NCBI GenBank assembly: GCA_019925795.1
Contig: CM034300.1
Location: forward strand, 71,155,021 to 71,219,020
Direction of reading: 5' to 3'
DNA from: Dendrobium chrysotoxum
Lineage: Eukaryota; Streptophyta; Magnoliopsida; Asparagales; Orchidaceae
DNA length: 64,000 bases
Numbering within the stretch: the stretch's first letter is position 1; each line of letters begins with the position of its first letter. The position numbers were made by a program, and so were the translations under genes. Below the pieces are notes generated by a model. That model saw only the letters and a list, made by a program, of their open reading frames with translations, had not been told where the DNA came from and made no database searches. Shown here piece by piece: positions 35,471-47,809 of this stretch.

Positions 35471-38400
35471 TGTTGACCTCATTCTTATATGAGGTCATCA
35501 GGACCTATCTAGACTCTTGCTTGGTGATCCTATGATCGAAAGTTGTCTACTGTCAACCACAGGGATCCTAATCAAATTTTAATCTAGCCTTCAATCCAAC
35601 TCACACTCTAGACTTCTACCTTGCCTACAATCTAGCCTTCAACCAAGATTTGATCTTATCCAATCAACCTTAATCATCTATTTGATTATAGTTGATGTGG
35701 ATAATCTAAAATCAACCAATCAAACTCAAGATCCACTCCAAATCCAAAAAACTCTAAGCCAAAATCCAGGATTAAACACTTAGGTCCTGAGACCCTTTCT
35801 AAGTGAATCCTTACTCCCCTAGAAACCCAGCTTAATGACCTCTGATTGATGATCTATTAGTTGTATATTGATTAGCTATATCACTAGGGTCAACCATCTA
35901 AATTTGAGCTCAATCCAATACTCCTAGCCCTTGAAATTGAATCTTTTCTCAAAGGCCGCAAAACCTTTAATTATTTATAACATATGCCACTAAACTTACC
36001 ATCCAATGGATTTTGACCTTGGGACCCTCTCCAAACTTTCCAATCACACCCATGACCTCCCTTTAAACTTATTGATCAATAGTCTACACTTTTCTCAATT
36101 CAATTTGACCCAAAATTGACCAGGGGTCAGAATGACCAAAATACCTTTTAAGGAGATTTTTAGTCTTTTCCCCAAAATCCAATATGATATAACCATATCA
36201 AACTCCTAAATTCATTCCAATGGATCCTAAGGGACTTTAGGAACACATTGGATGCAAATCCACCTTTTGGTTTGACCTGGTTGACCAAGTCAACCATGGT
36301 TGACCAAGCCAACCATGGTTGACTAAAATGCTCCTTAAGGATTCAAATGGCCATTCCAAGCCAAATGAACTCCTTTTGACATTAGACCACCTCCATTGAG
36401 TTCAAATGGTAAATTTGAACTCAATGAAACCAAAATTTGACCCTAGGTCAACTTGGTTGACCAGGTCAACCAAGTTTGACCTAATCTCCCATACACTTCC
36501 AACCCCTCCAAACTCCTTGACCATAACCATTTCAAGACCATCTAGACCTATGGGGATGACCCATTGGGTCCCCAAGAGACCCCTCTTGAGGACCCAAGCT
36601 TTGGGCCCTCTTGAGTTATCCATTTAGCTTGACCCAAGTACCCAAAGAGAGGTTTCCTTTGAGCCATCTCCTAATCCAATCCAAATTGGATCCAATTAAT
36701 GGCACCATTGGGTTCCCCATGACCCAATGCACCTACCCTAGTTGACCCAATGCACCTATCCTAGTTGGGCCAACTTGGGCTAGGAGTTAAGCTAACTTAA
36801 AGTGGTCAAAACCACTTTGGATTGAGCAAACTCTCATCCTAAGTCCAATTGAACCTAGCCAACACCTCTACTAGATGGCCCTAGGTCCAACACACCAACC
36901 CTAGTCAGCCCAACCTTTGGGTTGACTAGGGTCAACCATTAGGCCAGCCCAAAGTGGTCAAAACTCCTTTGACCCGAGCCATCTCCCTTCTCAGGGTAAT
37001 TCAGACCCAATTGGCTCTTGAATTGGGTGCACCCTGACCCAATACATCTCCCATCTCAAGCCCAAGGTCAGGCTTGACCTGGGTTGAGCCCAAACCAACC
37101 CAAACTAAGTAGGTTTGGGTCAACCTAAGCTCTTCAATCGATCTAGGCCCATCTAAGGCCAATTGAGCTCATGATTGAGATCGCCTGACCTCCAGCAACC
37201 TTTTTAGCTCAACCTGACTCAGCCAGTAGCCGGCGGCAACTGGAACCAATGGAGGATGAGCTCCAGTGGTCCCCCCCATCTCGAGCCTCATCCAAAGGCT
37301 TCCAAAGCCTGAGCTCACCGGCTTCGAGCTCACGGACCTCTAGGAGGATGTCCCCTTCCACCTGGTGCCATCCAACGGCTCGCCCAATCTATCCAAAATG
37401 TCCATAGGCACGGGAGGCATTTGAATAGGGCAGCTAGATCCAGCCCCTAGGATGCACGTCTAAGTTCTCAAAAATCTTCCCCAGAGCTTGTACAATATTC
37501 CTCTCTCATTTTCTAGCCTCTCAGCTCTTTCCAGACACAGTCCTGAGCAAACTCCAGCGAAAGCTCCTTGCCCTCTGCTCGAACTCCTACCTCTAGTGAT
37601 CCTTCGGTCTTGGCGTCTGAAGGAGAAGTGTGCACCTTCATCCCCTGAAGCTTCCTAAGAGAAAAACCCATCTGTTGGGGCTTTCTCCATGGTGAGATCT
37701 TCTTCTCGAGCTCTTAGTTAGGGGGTAGCGGCCAAGTGTGAAAGAAACTTTCAATTTAACATAATCCCACCGTTGGATTGAAAGCTTAGATTGCCTTGAT
37801 CCTTCTTGTGAAATTTCATAAGAGTTCACCGATGGGATCACTCGGATCACGTCAGAGAGCATCTACGGCTTTGGGTTCATGCGGGTGGTTGAAGACATAA
37901 TCCTAGCTCTTGATTTTGATCAACGGCTTGGATTAGATCCCGCATTCTCGGAGCAGGTTTAATCCCAGCCATCTGATCAGAGATCAAACAGTCATGACTA
38001 ATCCCGCATCATCCCATCAGCCACTAATCATTGGCTGCCCAATCGATGCATGACACGTGGAAAAGCGCGGTTGACTGGGTAATTAAACGATTTAATTTTA
38101 TGGGAAATTCATAGGAACTTCAAAAATTAGATCTCTCAATCCACTTGGCCAAATTAGGTGTTCTTAGGCTCATTGGAAAGATCTCAGAGAGATCTACAAA
38201 AGCCCCATGGTCTCAAGCCATAATCTCATCTGTATTGATGTTAATTTGCATTTGAATGATTTCTTTATTATCATATTTGTGGGTTCAATTAAAGTCATCA
38301 TGGCTTGAGACTTTGGGGGATTGAAATTGGGCATGTCCCTAACATGTCCAATTTTTTCTCCTCTATTTGAGAAGTTCAAGGGCACTTTTACGTAAATTTG

Positions 38401-41400
38401 ATTTTAGGGGTCATGGTTTAACCCTTAGAATCAAATTGATGCCATGATCTTTTCAATGAGAATTAGGATTTGTGCTTGGGTGTGTTGATTGTGCTTAGTC
38501 TAAGAAATTTAGTGCCATTGATTTTATCCCAATCCAAGCTTAAGATAGATCCATAAGATTTTTCTAAGGTGACTTAGAAGTCACCTTGGGTGGCTTAGTT
38601 AGCCACCTTAGTTAGGCTCATTTGGGCCCAAATTCAGGGAGCTTGGACCTTGAGATTAGGTGATCTCATGGTCCAAAGTTCACTAGTTTTGAGGACCATT
38701 TGGTCCACCAACTAGGAGCCCCAAAATACCCCTTTAGATTTAACCTAAAACCCTAAGTAAACCACTAGAAATTCAGATTAAATCAAAAAAATTCACATAA
38801 GGGCTCTAACTGATCTTAATTGAACCCTCAACCTAGAAAAAATAAAAGCTCCATCATTAGATCTCTAATTTGACCTTAATTGGACTTTTAGCAAAAATTG
38901 ACAATTATTTAATTTAATTAATTAAAAATTATTAAAATTTCTAAATAATTTTCAAACACTTTGAAATACTCCCATGGGTCATCCTTGACCTTTGGGAGTG
39001 ATTTCAGGTAGTTTGGGATGAGTTTGGATCAAAATGATCAAAACCTTCTTAGTTAAAAAATTTTAAAATTTAAATAATTAGGGAAACTTTGAAAATTCAT
39101 AACTAATTATAAAAAAATCTAAATTAAATAAACTTAGTGTAATTTAACTCCATTTAAGGTCTAGTATTTCCTAAAAATGCCAAACAACTAAAATTTAGTT
39201 AAAATTAAAAAGTTAGCTTTCCGGTCAACCATTGTTCAAATCTTGGCCCAAACTTCGAAAAATCATAACTTTTTCTAGAAAATTCCAAATTGAGTATACT
39301 AATAGTCTAACTACTCATCATAAGATCTAATATTTATTAAAAATCTGAAACTTAAAAATTAAGTTTAGTTTTAAAAGCCAACTTTTAGACTCTTAATTAA
39401 TATTTTTTAAATAATTCCAATAATAATAAAAATCCAATAATTCATTAAAATTCTAGAAAACTTTAATTTGATTAATAAAACACTTAACCAATACTCAAAT
39501 ACTTAACAACCACTCCAAAGATGAATTTTATTAGATGGATTACTCGGGGCTGTGGGGCTATATGTCCTAAGGAGACCTGGTTCCTCGAGCTTGGTGGCAC
39601 AACGTTACGAATAGATTCAATAAAGTGTTAAACATCAAAATTAAGTTACTTTTAATTATTTAATTAAATTAAAATCCTTAATTCAACTACATCAATAAGA
39701 TTTTTAGGATGGACTACTCTGAGCTGTGGGGTTATGTGTCTTAAGGAGGCCTGGTTCCTCGAGCCTGGTGGCACAGCATCACGAACCTGTTGATGAAAAA
39801 TATAAAATAATTTAAATTTTTTAATTAGTAATTAATTAAATTAATAAATATTAACCAACCTTTAATTCCTAACGAATTAAATCAACTAAATCAACCCTAA
39901 TTACTACTAGGTATCCCAGGCCTTTGAGAGTATTAACTTAGCCCCAAGGAAGGTGAAATAAACTTCACGGCCTCGGTGAGTAACAAAGATAGTAGTTATT
40001 TAACCATTAAAATAGATTTAATTTAAACTTTAATATATTAATGTTTAAACTTTAATTATATCTCCCTTTAAGTCCTCAACAAATTTGAACACTAGATAAT
40101 TTAAATTAATTACCCAACTTAGTTTCTACCCCACCCACATGACCTTTAGCACACACTTTAGATGATTTGCTAGGACAATCAACTCTAGCCTAGGTTAGGT
40201 CAGTGTTTACTTTTATGTTGTGTGCCAGATTTTTTGAGATTTTATTACATATTATGATTGAAAATTGATTGATGTGTTTGCTTACTTTCCTTACTGCACT
40301 CTGTGAATGGATATGATGGGCGATAGTTTACTCTTAGGTTAGAAATGATCTGGACACTCACTAAGTTTTCTGCAGGTGGCCACGCTCATGCAGGGTAATG
40401 AAAAAAGGCTAAAAATAATTATCATTATAAAATGCTACAGGTGCTTCAGCTGCTTAGCCCCAAATAAAAAAAGGAGCGTGGCCACGTGTGTTTACTTTCT
40501 GCACATATATAATTGCTTGAGAGATGATTTGGTTATTAAATGTTTAAGATAACCCTGCAGGAGAGTTTAAAATTTTTATTTTTATATTAATATATTTCAT
40601 TTGAAGTATTGAGTTGTGAAAGTTATACATTTGAGTTGGGATACATAAATCCAAAGATTGGATTCCAAAGAGAAAAGGATATCCCTTTGGGGGATAGTCT
40701 TTTTTCCATTTGGAAGTTCAAATTTGGATCATTTCACTACCTAGAGCGAAAAGAATAACCTCCCCTTCGGGGGAAGAGTTTTCTTTTCCAATTGGGTATC
40801 CAACTATGATGAATACAAGGAGTCTGAAAGAGGATAAGACTGAGGAGTTGAAGACAAAGAGTATCTCAATCAAATTCACTTGCATCTGCTCTAGGATTAG
40901 AATCCGGGTTATTGTTAGTGGTGCCCAACCACTTTTAATTTCTGTAGACCCTGGGTTGTAATAAATGGGGTGTTTGCCTATGGACTTTATTTTAAGGGAA
41001 TTAATTATATTGATATGATTTTTCTGATCTAATTGCCTATATGATTGTCATTTTTTATTTAGCCTGGATATACGGAGGCTCGTGAGGGTACAAAAAAATC
41101 TTTCTATTAAAATGAAAATAAATTTTTTTAAGATAACATAGAAACTCTAACGATCTAAGAAGTAAGCTCGAGATCGCCGGGAGTTCTCATAACATTTTGA
41201 TGCATCTTCTTTTCTTTATTAGGCACCTCCTCGCCTGCGGGTTCTAGCAGATCACCTGGCCTATGAAGGTGCAGATCTGTTAAGGGAAATTTGTGCAATC
41301 TTTAGGATAAAAACTATTTTTATACCTTTTTAAAATTGCTTCATTCAATTTTAAGTATTAATTGAGTCAATTAGCATGCATTGCATTAGAACCCAATTAA

Positions 41401-42507
41401 AAAGAGTCTAAAGTTTAATTGCATTAATCTTTAAGTATTTTCACCCAACATAAGTCAAGGGGCCACTTAGGATAATCTCTAGATGTCAGCCCCAATTCTC
41501 AAAAATTTCAATAAAAATATCCTACAACTCTTACATCAAATGACTGGACTCATAAATTTTAATCACTTAGGTGGTTAGCTGGCTCCCCAATCCAGGCCAG
41601 GATAAGTCCAGATTTTGTATTGCATTAGTTAAGTTTGGGCCACCGTGGTCTAGTGCCTAATTTAGATTTAAGATCTGGGGTAGATCTTCAGTCATAAGGC
41701 CCCAACCTCCGAAAATATAATCCTAAATTTCTAATAAATCATTCAACTCAAATTAAAATTTTTCTCAATCTAAAATTTAAAGCCCAACACTTAGATTAGG
41801 TCTGGACACTTCTAAATTGTTTCAAAATCTTTAACTGTCTCATATCCTTCTTCTATTGACTCTAAAATAAGTGCTCCAATTTGATACATTCCCAGTTGAA
41901 ATTTTAAAATCCAACTTCTTTGATATTACTCATAGAAAATCTCTAAACAAAATTTCTATCGTTATTCTAATCAAGAGTATTCATAGAGAAATTTATTTTC
42001 CTATGATGTAATTAACTGCGAGGGCTTGCGCTCGTAGGAGAGTTAAAACCCACATAAATTTATTTTCAAAATTCAAATTAAATCTTCTTTGAAAAAATTA
42101 AAATTGACGATTGTTATCGTCATGTTCGAACGATTATTAACGAATGATACCTTCTTCTCATGGGGAGATATATCATTTGTCAAGATGAATCCAAATATAA
42201 AATCAGCGATCACTTCTCTTGATTATCGTAGCCTGATATTTGACTAAACTTTATTTTAACCCTTCGAGGTCATATTAGGCTCTCCCCTAAATCAGGGTAT
42301 GACATTTAAGAGAAAATCTATAATTCTAGGTCTAAACCCATTAGGAGATTTTATCTCCTCTTTCCGAGATGGTATATTATTCAAAATGGTCTATTTGACT
42401 CCAGAATTAAAATCTAAATTTAATTTCTAATTTTTCCAAAGAAATTTAGTTGAGATTTGTTTTGCTCCTTGAAAGGCAAATCTTTTCTTTTCAAACTTAC
42501 ACCAACA
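35471..42507. mobile_element. Unassigned 7,037-bp non-coding TG...CA element nested in the gypsy 3' LTR
   Basis: Alignment of the split gypsy LTR with its intact partner gives the boundaries. The inserted DNA begins TGTTGACC and ends ACCAACA, so its ends are TGTTG...CAACA. The flanks ACCTA (35466-35470) and GCCTG (42508-42512) are a 5-bp duplication differing by two transitions. These are hallmarks of LTR-retrotransposon integration, yet no frame longer than about 80 codons and no RT-like sequence exists inside. I could not see a pair of LTRs or a primer site within it. Candidates are a solo LTR of an element with giant LTRs or a LARD-type derivative. Internal features include TTGAC-rich DNA (36280-36480), a 178-bp-spaced repeat pair (39533-39790) and a 12-bp inverted repeat (40376-40485). 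Confidence 0.75.
39533..39790 (+). repeat. Repeat pair inside the 7-kb element (spacing about 178 bp)
   Basis: About 80 bp starting 'atgga(t/c)tactc.g.gctgtgggg' and ending 'ctggttcctcgagc.tggtggcaca' occurs at 39533-39612 and again at 39711-39792, separated by AT-rich DNA. A more distant cousin may lie near 39905-39990. Confidence 0.75.
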
Positions 42508-42512
42508 GCCTG

Positions 42513-42782
42513 GTGACAGGTTCTTTTGTTATTTTGATGTTTTATAATAGATGGACACATAAGAGGACATGCGATAGTATCCCTATTTTATAATAGACTT
42601 TTATATACATGTTTATAAATGAATGAAATGAAAGAGAAATATTTTTTTTGGAAATTTTTAGTGGCTCTTTCTTACATTTCTTTGGATGATTATATTAAAT
42701 GTTACATTGAAATGTTTCAAAATTTTCATCCGACATCCATTCCCACCTCGTTCACATGAGCTTATCGGGCCGGGTCGTGATA
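42513..42782 (+). repeat. 3' LTR of the gypsy element, right part
   Basis: It continues the LTR from 'gtgacaggttcttttgttatt' to '...gggccgggtcgtgata', ending two bases altered from the 5' LTR end (catgaca). It is followed by the ATATT target duplication. Confidence 0.9.
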
Positions 42783-43177
42783 ATATTTGGGGTTTTTTTT
42801 ATATTCAATTTAATTAAGACAAATTCATTCATACATCACATTCGCAAGATAAAGATCTAAGATCTCTTAGTTGGTAGTCAAAACTCTCAACTAATAGACT
42901 AAGAAGATATGTGTGGGTTATAAAATTCTTCCAGCAAATAATTACTATTATCAAAAATGATTTGAGCATGTTGACCATATGCTAACTTATAATGGCCTAA
43001 GTTCCTTAATAGATTTTTTTTTTGGGACATTTAGGACAATTAAGGCAAACTCACACACACATCACATACGTAAGACTCAAATTCAAGATCTCTTAGTTAA
43101 TAGTTAAAGCTCCAAATCAACAGACTAAAATAATGTTAAATATATTGATAAATCTCATCAATTAAAAACCTCATGCT
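42783..43177. other. Spacer with a diverged 120-bp direct repeat
   Basis: Two related blocks, about 42790-42910 and 43015-43135, share 'cacatcaca...cgcaagac/gtaagac...caagatctcttagtt' order. They probably come from an unidentified repeat. The right end holds the 5' target duplication of LINE 2 (43164-43177). Confidence 0.5.
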
Positions 43178-43290
43178 ATAAAAACTTTCTTTTCTACTAG
43201 GGTTTCTCTCCTTCCCTAGCCGCCAGGCTTCCCATATCCCTCACTCTTCCTCCTCCTTCGGCTTCTGTTGGAGGACTCCCTCTCCCTCCC

Positions 43291-44621
43291 ATGGAGCCTT
43301 CTACCTTCGCCTTAGATTTTCCCCCTCTCTCTACCTCTGGAGGTGGAGCCAGCCCTCCTCCTTCCCGCAACTGGAAGAATATTGTAGTTCCTTTGGACCC
43401 TACCCCTAAAGATCTTCCCTTATCCTTCTATCCTTCTGAGCATGATAGAATTCCCTTCTTAGGAGACCACCTTTCTAAAGGAGCTCAAGAATGGGACTTG
43501 TGTTTAGTTGGCTACTCCTTCAGTCGTAGGCCTTTTTATCAAACGTTAAATGTTGATGTTCAAAAAATTTGGCCACTCAATGGTTCGCTGCAGTTCCTTT
43601 CCCTCAGTGATGAGTTTTTTCTTATTTTATTTTTCAACTGTGGAAGATTATGAGTCTATTTGGTCTAGAGGAGTATGATTTTTTCTTGGAAAACCATTCA
43701 TTCTCAAAAAATGGTCTCCCCGTTTTCACCCAAAGGGTGAGAACTTCTCACATCCCGATCTGGGTAAAAATCCACGACCTGCCTCTTGTTTGCTAGAATT
43801 CAAAAGGTATATTCAGGATTGAGAGCAAGATTGGGGTTCCCCTTGATGTGGATGCCCTCACTACTGAGAAGACTCGCCTCACTTTTGCCTCTGTGTGTGT
43901 CCAAGTTTCCAGTTCTGCTACGTACCCTGATGAAATTCCAATTTCATTAGATGGGGATGCATTTAGTCTAAAGATCCAATATGAGTGGAGACCCACTCCT
44001 TGTGAGTTTTGTCACTCCTTAACCCATTACGCCTCCCTTTGCCCATCCAAGCCAAGTCCCCCTCCAGACACTACCACTAATCCCACTACTGATCCAACTG
44101 TGGTTGCCACGCATGGTAAGAGCTCTTGTAGAAATCCCTCCAATCGATACTCTTCTGCATCACCTCATATCAATCGTCCCTGCTAATGGGCCAACCACTT
44201 GACCCGCCCTTCCATTTTTCGTATGCCTGCCCAACCTAACCCCTCCTCAACTCCACCAACCATCTATGTCTACTATCCAAACTCAACCTCCCAACCCTGT
44301 TCCATCCATTAAGGTCACTGCCCCCTCCCCCCTTCTAGTGAGCCTAGCATCCCTAACCTTAATTCCCCTATGGATGATTTCTCATCATCTAATCCTATGA
44401 CCCTCCTTGGTTTTGATCCTCAACCGAGGATGCTTTCTCCTAATAAATTCAATATCCTTCAATAGTATGTAGATGAGCAACAGGTGATAAACTCAATAGA
44501 AGTTACTTCCTCTACTGCCAAGGAGTCTGGTGGCATCCAATCATCCTCAATCCCTCCATAATCTATTAAAGCTTTTAGAAGGAAGCATGGCAGAAAGCCC
44601 TCACACCCACCAAAATCCTAA
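43291..44621 (+). pseudogene. LINE 2 ORF1 (DUF4283-type)
   Basis: MEPSTFALDFPPL at 43291 opens the frame to 43653. A frameshift follows, then the DUF4283 region continues in other frames (FFLENHSF..., DALTTEKTRLTFASVCVQV, 43848 on). The zinc knuckle CEFCHSLTHYASLC is intact (about 44000-44043). The Pro/Ser-rich tail ends KHGRKPSHPPKS with TAA at 44619-44621, overlapping the ORF2 ATG (TAATG). Confidence 0.75.
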
Positions 44622-44629
44622 TGTCCGTG

Positions 44630-45207
44630 TAGGGGTGTCAAAAATTGACACGACCTGAAACCTGACCCAGAAAATCTGGGTCTGGGTCAACCCGTTTGTG
44701 AAACGGGTCAGGTTCGGGTTCAAATTTTTGACCCGTTTGAAAAATAGGTTAGGTTCAGGTTGACCCCAGAAACCCGCGGATCAACTCGAATTCATTCGGT
44801 TAGCCACGTCAGGGTCAAATCACGAGTCGAATTGCACAGTCCACAACCACAAGGTTCACCGTCGCCTCACCTGGACATAGGCCCGGACGCTACAAGATTG
44901 CGGACAAGACTCGGATGCAGCAAGATCGCGGATGTCGCTTGCCTCGTGAGTCGGGTCCGCAAGATTGCGGCCTCACCTGGTCTTGCCCCGGCCCCGGACG
45001 CTGCTGGTCTTGCTAGTCGAGACCTCATCGGGTCTTGCCCACACCAAGCGGCTTTAGTCCTTCATATTGGCAATTTATAAATGGGTCGCGGGTCGAGTCG
45101 GGTCAACCCGCCAACCTGCATGGGTCGGGTTCGGGTTGACCCGTTTAGACCTGGGTCAAGTCAGGTTCGACCCGAACCCTACCCGTCGACCCATTTTGGC
45201 ACCCCTA
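44630..45207. mobile_element. hAT-type non-autonomous element, GGGTC family, copy 3 (578 bp), inside LINE 2
   Basis: It begins TAGGGGTGTCAA and ends TTGGCACCCCTA. The flanks TGTCCGTG (44622-44629) and TATCCGTG (45208-45215) are an 8-bp duplication with one transition. The arms carry the same GGGTC/GACCC blocks as the copies at 17205 and 23648. The GC-rich centre (about 44790-45060) is unrelated to theirs. Confidence 0.88.
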
Positions 45208-46262
45208 TATCCGTGCCTCCCATCACGTGCTGGAATGCTCAGGGCTTTAATAGTCCGAAAAAGGTTTTCAACTGCATAAGTCTTATAAAGTCTTTTAATT
45301 TGGATATGATTTGCATTTTGGAGAATAGGATTCACTCCACCTCTCTTCATGACCCTTTTTTCACCTCTAATCACTTTATCTTCGACAATGAGGATAGCTG
45401 TAATAATTTTAATCTCTCTAAATCAGGTCGCATTTGGATTAAGTGGAATTCAACTAAGTTGAACTTCACACCCTCCCTCATATCTACTCAGATCATCTCT
45501 GAATTGGTGTCATATAGAAATAATCCCCTTTTTTACTTTTTATTATTTATGCCTCCAATAATGGGGATGAAAGATCCTCTCTTTGGGATCAAATAAGGAA
45601 TAACGTGCCACCTCAACACACCCTTTGGATCCTAATGGGTGATTTCAATTGTTGTAGATTTGCTTCGGAGAAAATGGGGGGCTCTATTCTTACTCAAAAT
45701 AGGCTTTAGGAGCTTAACTCTATGATCTTCAACTCTAATTTAAAAGATTTACATTCGGTGGACAGCCTTTTTACCTAGTTTAATCAACGTCTAGATAACC
45801 CAATCCATATCAAATTAGACAAGGTACTTGTGAATGATGAATGGTCCTCCTCATTCCCCAACTTGTTCTACTTTATTCAAAGCCTATCTTGCTCTGATCA
45901 CTGCCCTATTATCTTGCATTCTGGCTCATCCCTCCATATGAAGCACAGATTCCTTTTTAAAAACTTCTGGCTGAAAATGGATGCTTACTGGAAGGCTTTA
46001 CTAAATACTTTTTCCTCTCACACTTATGGTAATCATATTTTAGATTTCTGTGGAAAACGTAAATACCTGAAGGGAGTCATTAAAAAGGAATCTTAGGCTA
46101 ATTCAAATGTCATTAAAGATCCTCTTGCTGATTTGCATAGTAAGCAATCTATTTGCTTGGACCTGATTAACTCAGACCCGCTGAGTTAGCTCCATAACAC
46201 AGTCCTCAAGTCTATCAACTTCTAGATTTTTGAATTTTCAGCTATAAATGCTTCATGGGTTA

Positions 46263-47118
46263 TAGGGCTACAAGCGAACCAAATGTTCGACGAGCTATTC
46301 ATTGCTCGGTTCGATTAAAACTCATTTTTGATCGTTTAACTAACTAAATAAATAAACTTGAACAATATTTTTAATACTCGATCCTTAAATAAATAAGCTT
46401 GAATAGTAATGTGTTTGGTTTATTTATATTCACGAATAGCATCATTTGAAGCTTGTGAATAAGCTCGACATTAAGCTCGATAAGAAGCTCGATAAAAGTT
46501 TGATTCGTGTTCAATTTAGAACTCATGAATAAGCTCGATAAATATATTCATATAGATTAATTATTTTTTCATTTTAAATAGATAACTCTTTTTATTGTAA
46601 ATTTAATTTCATTTTATTTTATACCTTCAATAGAATAAATTTATTCATGAATAAAAGACATTTTACATTTGTCAATATTTTTTAGATTGTTTGTGTAAGA
46701 TGTTCATGAACAAATATAAGATAAATCATCGATCGTTTGTTTGTGAACGAGCTCATTTGGTAGCTCAAAATTACTAGTTATGTATATATTCATAATCTTG
46801 CTCATTTGATAGCTCAAGTGTACTCATTAGATTTGTTCATGAACGTGCTTGTTTGACAGTGTAAAAAAAATTTGCTAAATATGTTCACGAATATAGCTCA
46901 TTAAGGCCTATTTGTTTAAAGCTCGATAAGCACTAAATAAACTGAACATGAACTGAATATGAATCAAACATGAATACCATTAATTTAAACGAACTAAACA
47001 TGAACACAAACAATAAAGCTCGAATCAAATACGAACCAAACTTGAACAAGCTAATAATAAATGAACTCAAACATGAACACTCACATACTCAGATCGGTTC
47101 AGTTCATTTATAGTCCTA
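46263..47118. mobile_element. hAT-type non-autonomous element, 'gagctc' family (856 bp), inside LINE 2
   Basis: Ends TAGGGCTACAAGCGAACC and, as complement, TAGGACTATAAATGAAC form a terminal inverted repeat. The flanks are a perfect 8-bp duplication ATGGGTTA (46255-46262 and 47119-47126). Joining the flanks restores the LINE frame (NASWVIQSAK), which proves the boundaries. The interior is full of gctcgataa/cgagct/gaacatgaa blocks and has no transposase. Confidence 0.88.
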
Positions 47119-47794
47119 ATGGGTTATACAAAGTGCCAAAGCTATATGGCTCACTCATGGGGAGGAAGACCTCAATTACCTTTATGGAAAAATTAGGGGC
47201 AGAAGATGTAACAGTAATGATGTTTGTCAACCTGGGTATTGCTGATTCCCAATAATCGAGCTCTAAGGCTATTTGGAGTACCATTCAGCATTTTCAAACT
47301 CTCTATAACCTGCTTCTTCCACTGATATGGGTTTATTCTCTAAGTAGTAAAATTTTGCACCCTTCTATTTCTTCTTCCCTCACTCCTTTTATCTTGGATG
47401 TTAAGATTAAAAGAGCAGTCTTTATCGGTGCCTCTTCATCTACTCCTGGCCCTGACTATTTTAACTTTCATTTTTACCAAACGGGCTTTCATATCATTGG
47501 CCCGCTGGTTTACAAAGCGGTAAGGTCCTTCTTTCATTTTGGCTATCTTCCCACTAGTGTCAAAGCCACCACCCTAGCCTTAGTTCCTAAACACTCTCAT
47601 GTTTCCTCTGTCTCTGATTTCTAGCCAATAGCTCTTTGCAATATGTTATATAAAATCATTTCAAATGTTCTTGCTAAAAGACTTTAAGCCTATTATGCCT
47701 TTGATTGTTAAAAAGAATCAAGAAGGTTTTACTAAATCCAAAATTTTCACTGATAATATCATGTTAGCTCAAGAGCTCCTTTCTCAGGCCACCA

Positions 47795-47809
47795 GGGGGG
47801 GGGGGGGGG
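47795..47809 (+). repeat. Run of 15 G
   Basis: An uninterrupted G15 tract within LINE 2 ORF2. It is either an expanded slippage tract or a place where the base count is uncertain. Confidence 0.9.

Larger units (their letters stand above)
26285..42782 (+). mobile_element. Ty3/gypsy LTR retrotransposon (Tekay/Del-like), split by a nested insertion
   Basis: The element is bounded by a perfect 5-bp duplication ATATT (26280-26284 and 42783-42787). It has a 5' LTR 26285-28897, a degenerate Met primer site at 28902-28914, gag-pol to about 33480, a polypurine tract 33547-33555, and a 3' LTR in two parts, 33557-35470 and 42513-42782. Between the parts lies a 7,037-bp foreign element. RT precedes integrase, which defines Ty3/gypsy. 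The C-terminal DATWE...YPHLF block in a shifted frame suggests a chromovirus of the Tekay/Del type. All genes are degenerate. Confidence 0.93.

Noticed and set aside
36402..36627. Two overlapping 73-codon frames on opposite strands
   Set aside because: They arise from the TTGAC-rich palindromic DNA; mirror frames on both strands are typical of such sequence.
35471..42507. Helitron or Mutator element as the identity of the 7-kb insertion
   Set aside because: The ends TGTTG...CAACA with a 5-bp duplication fit LTR-type integration; there is no 9-bp duplication, long inverted repeat or Helitron TC...CTRR end.
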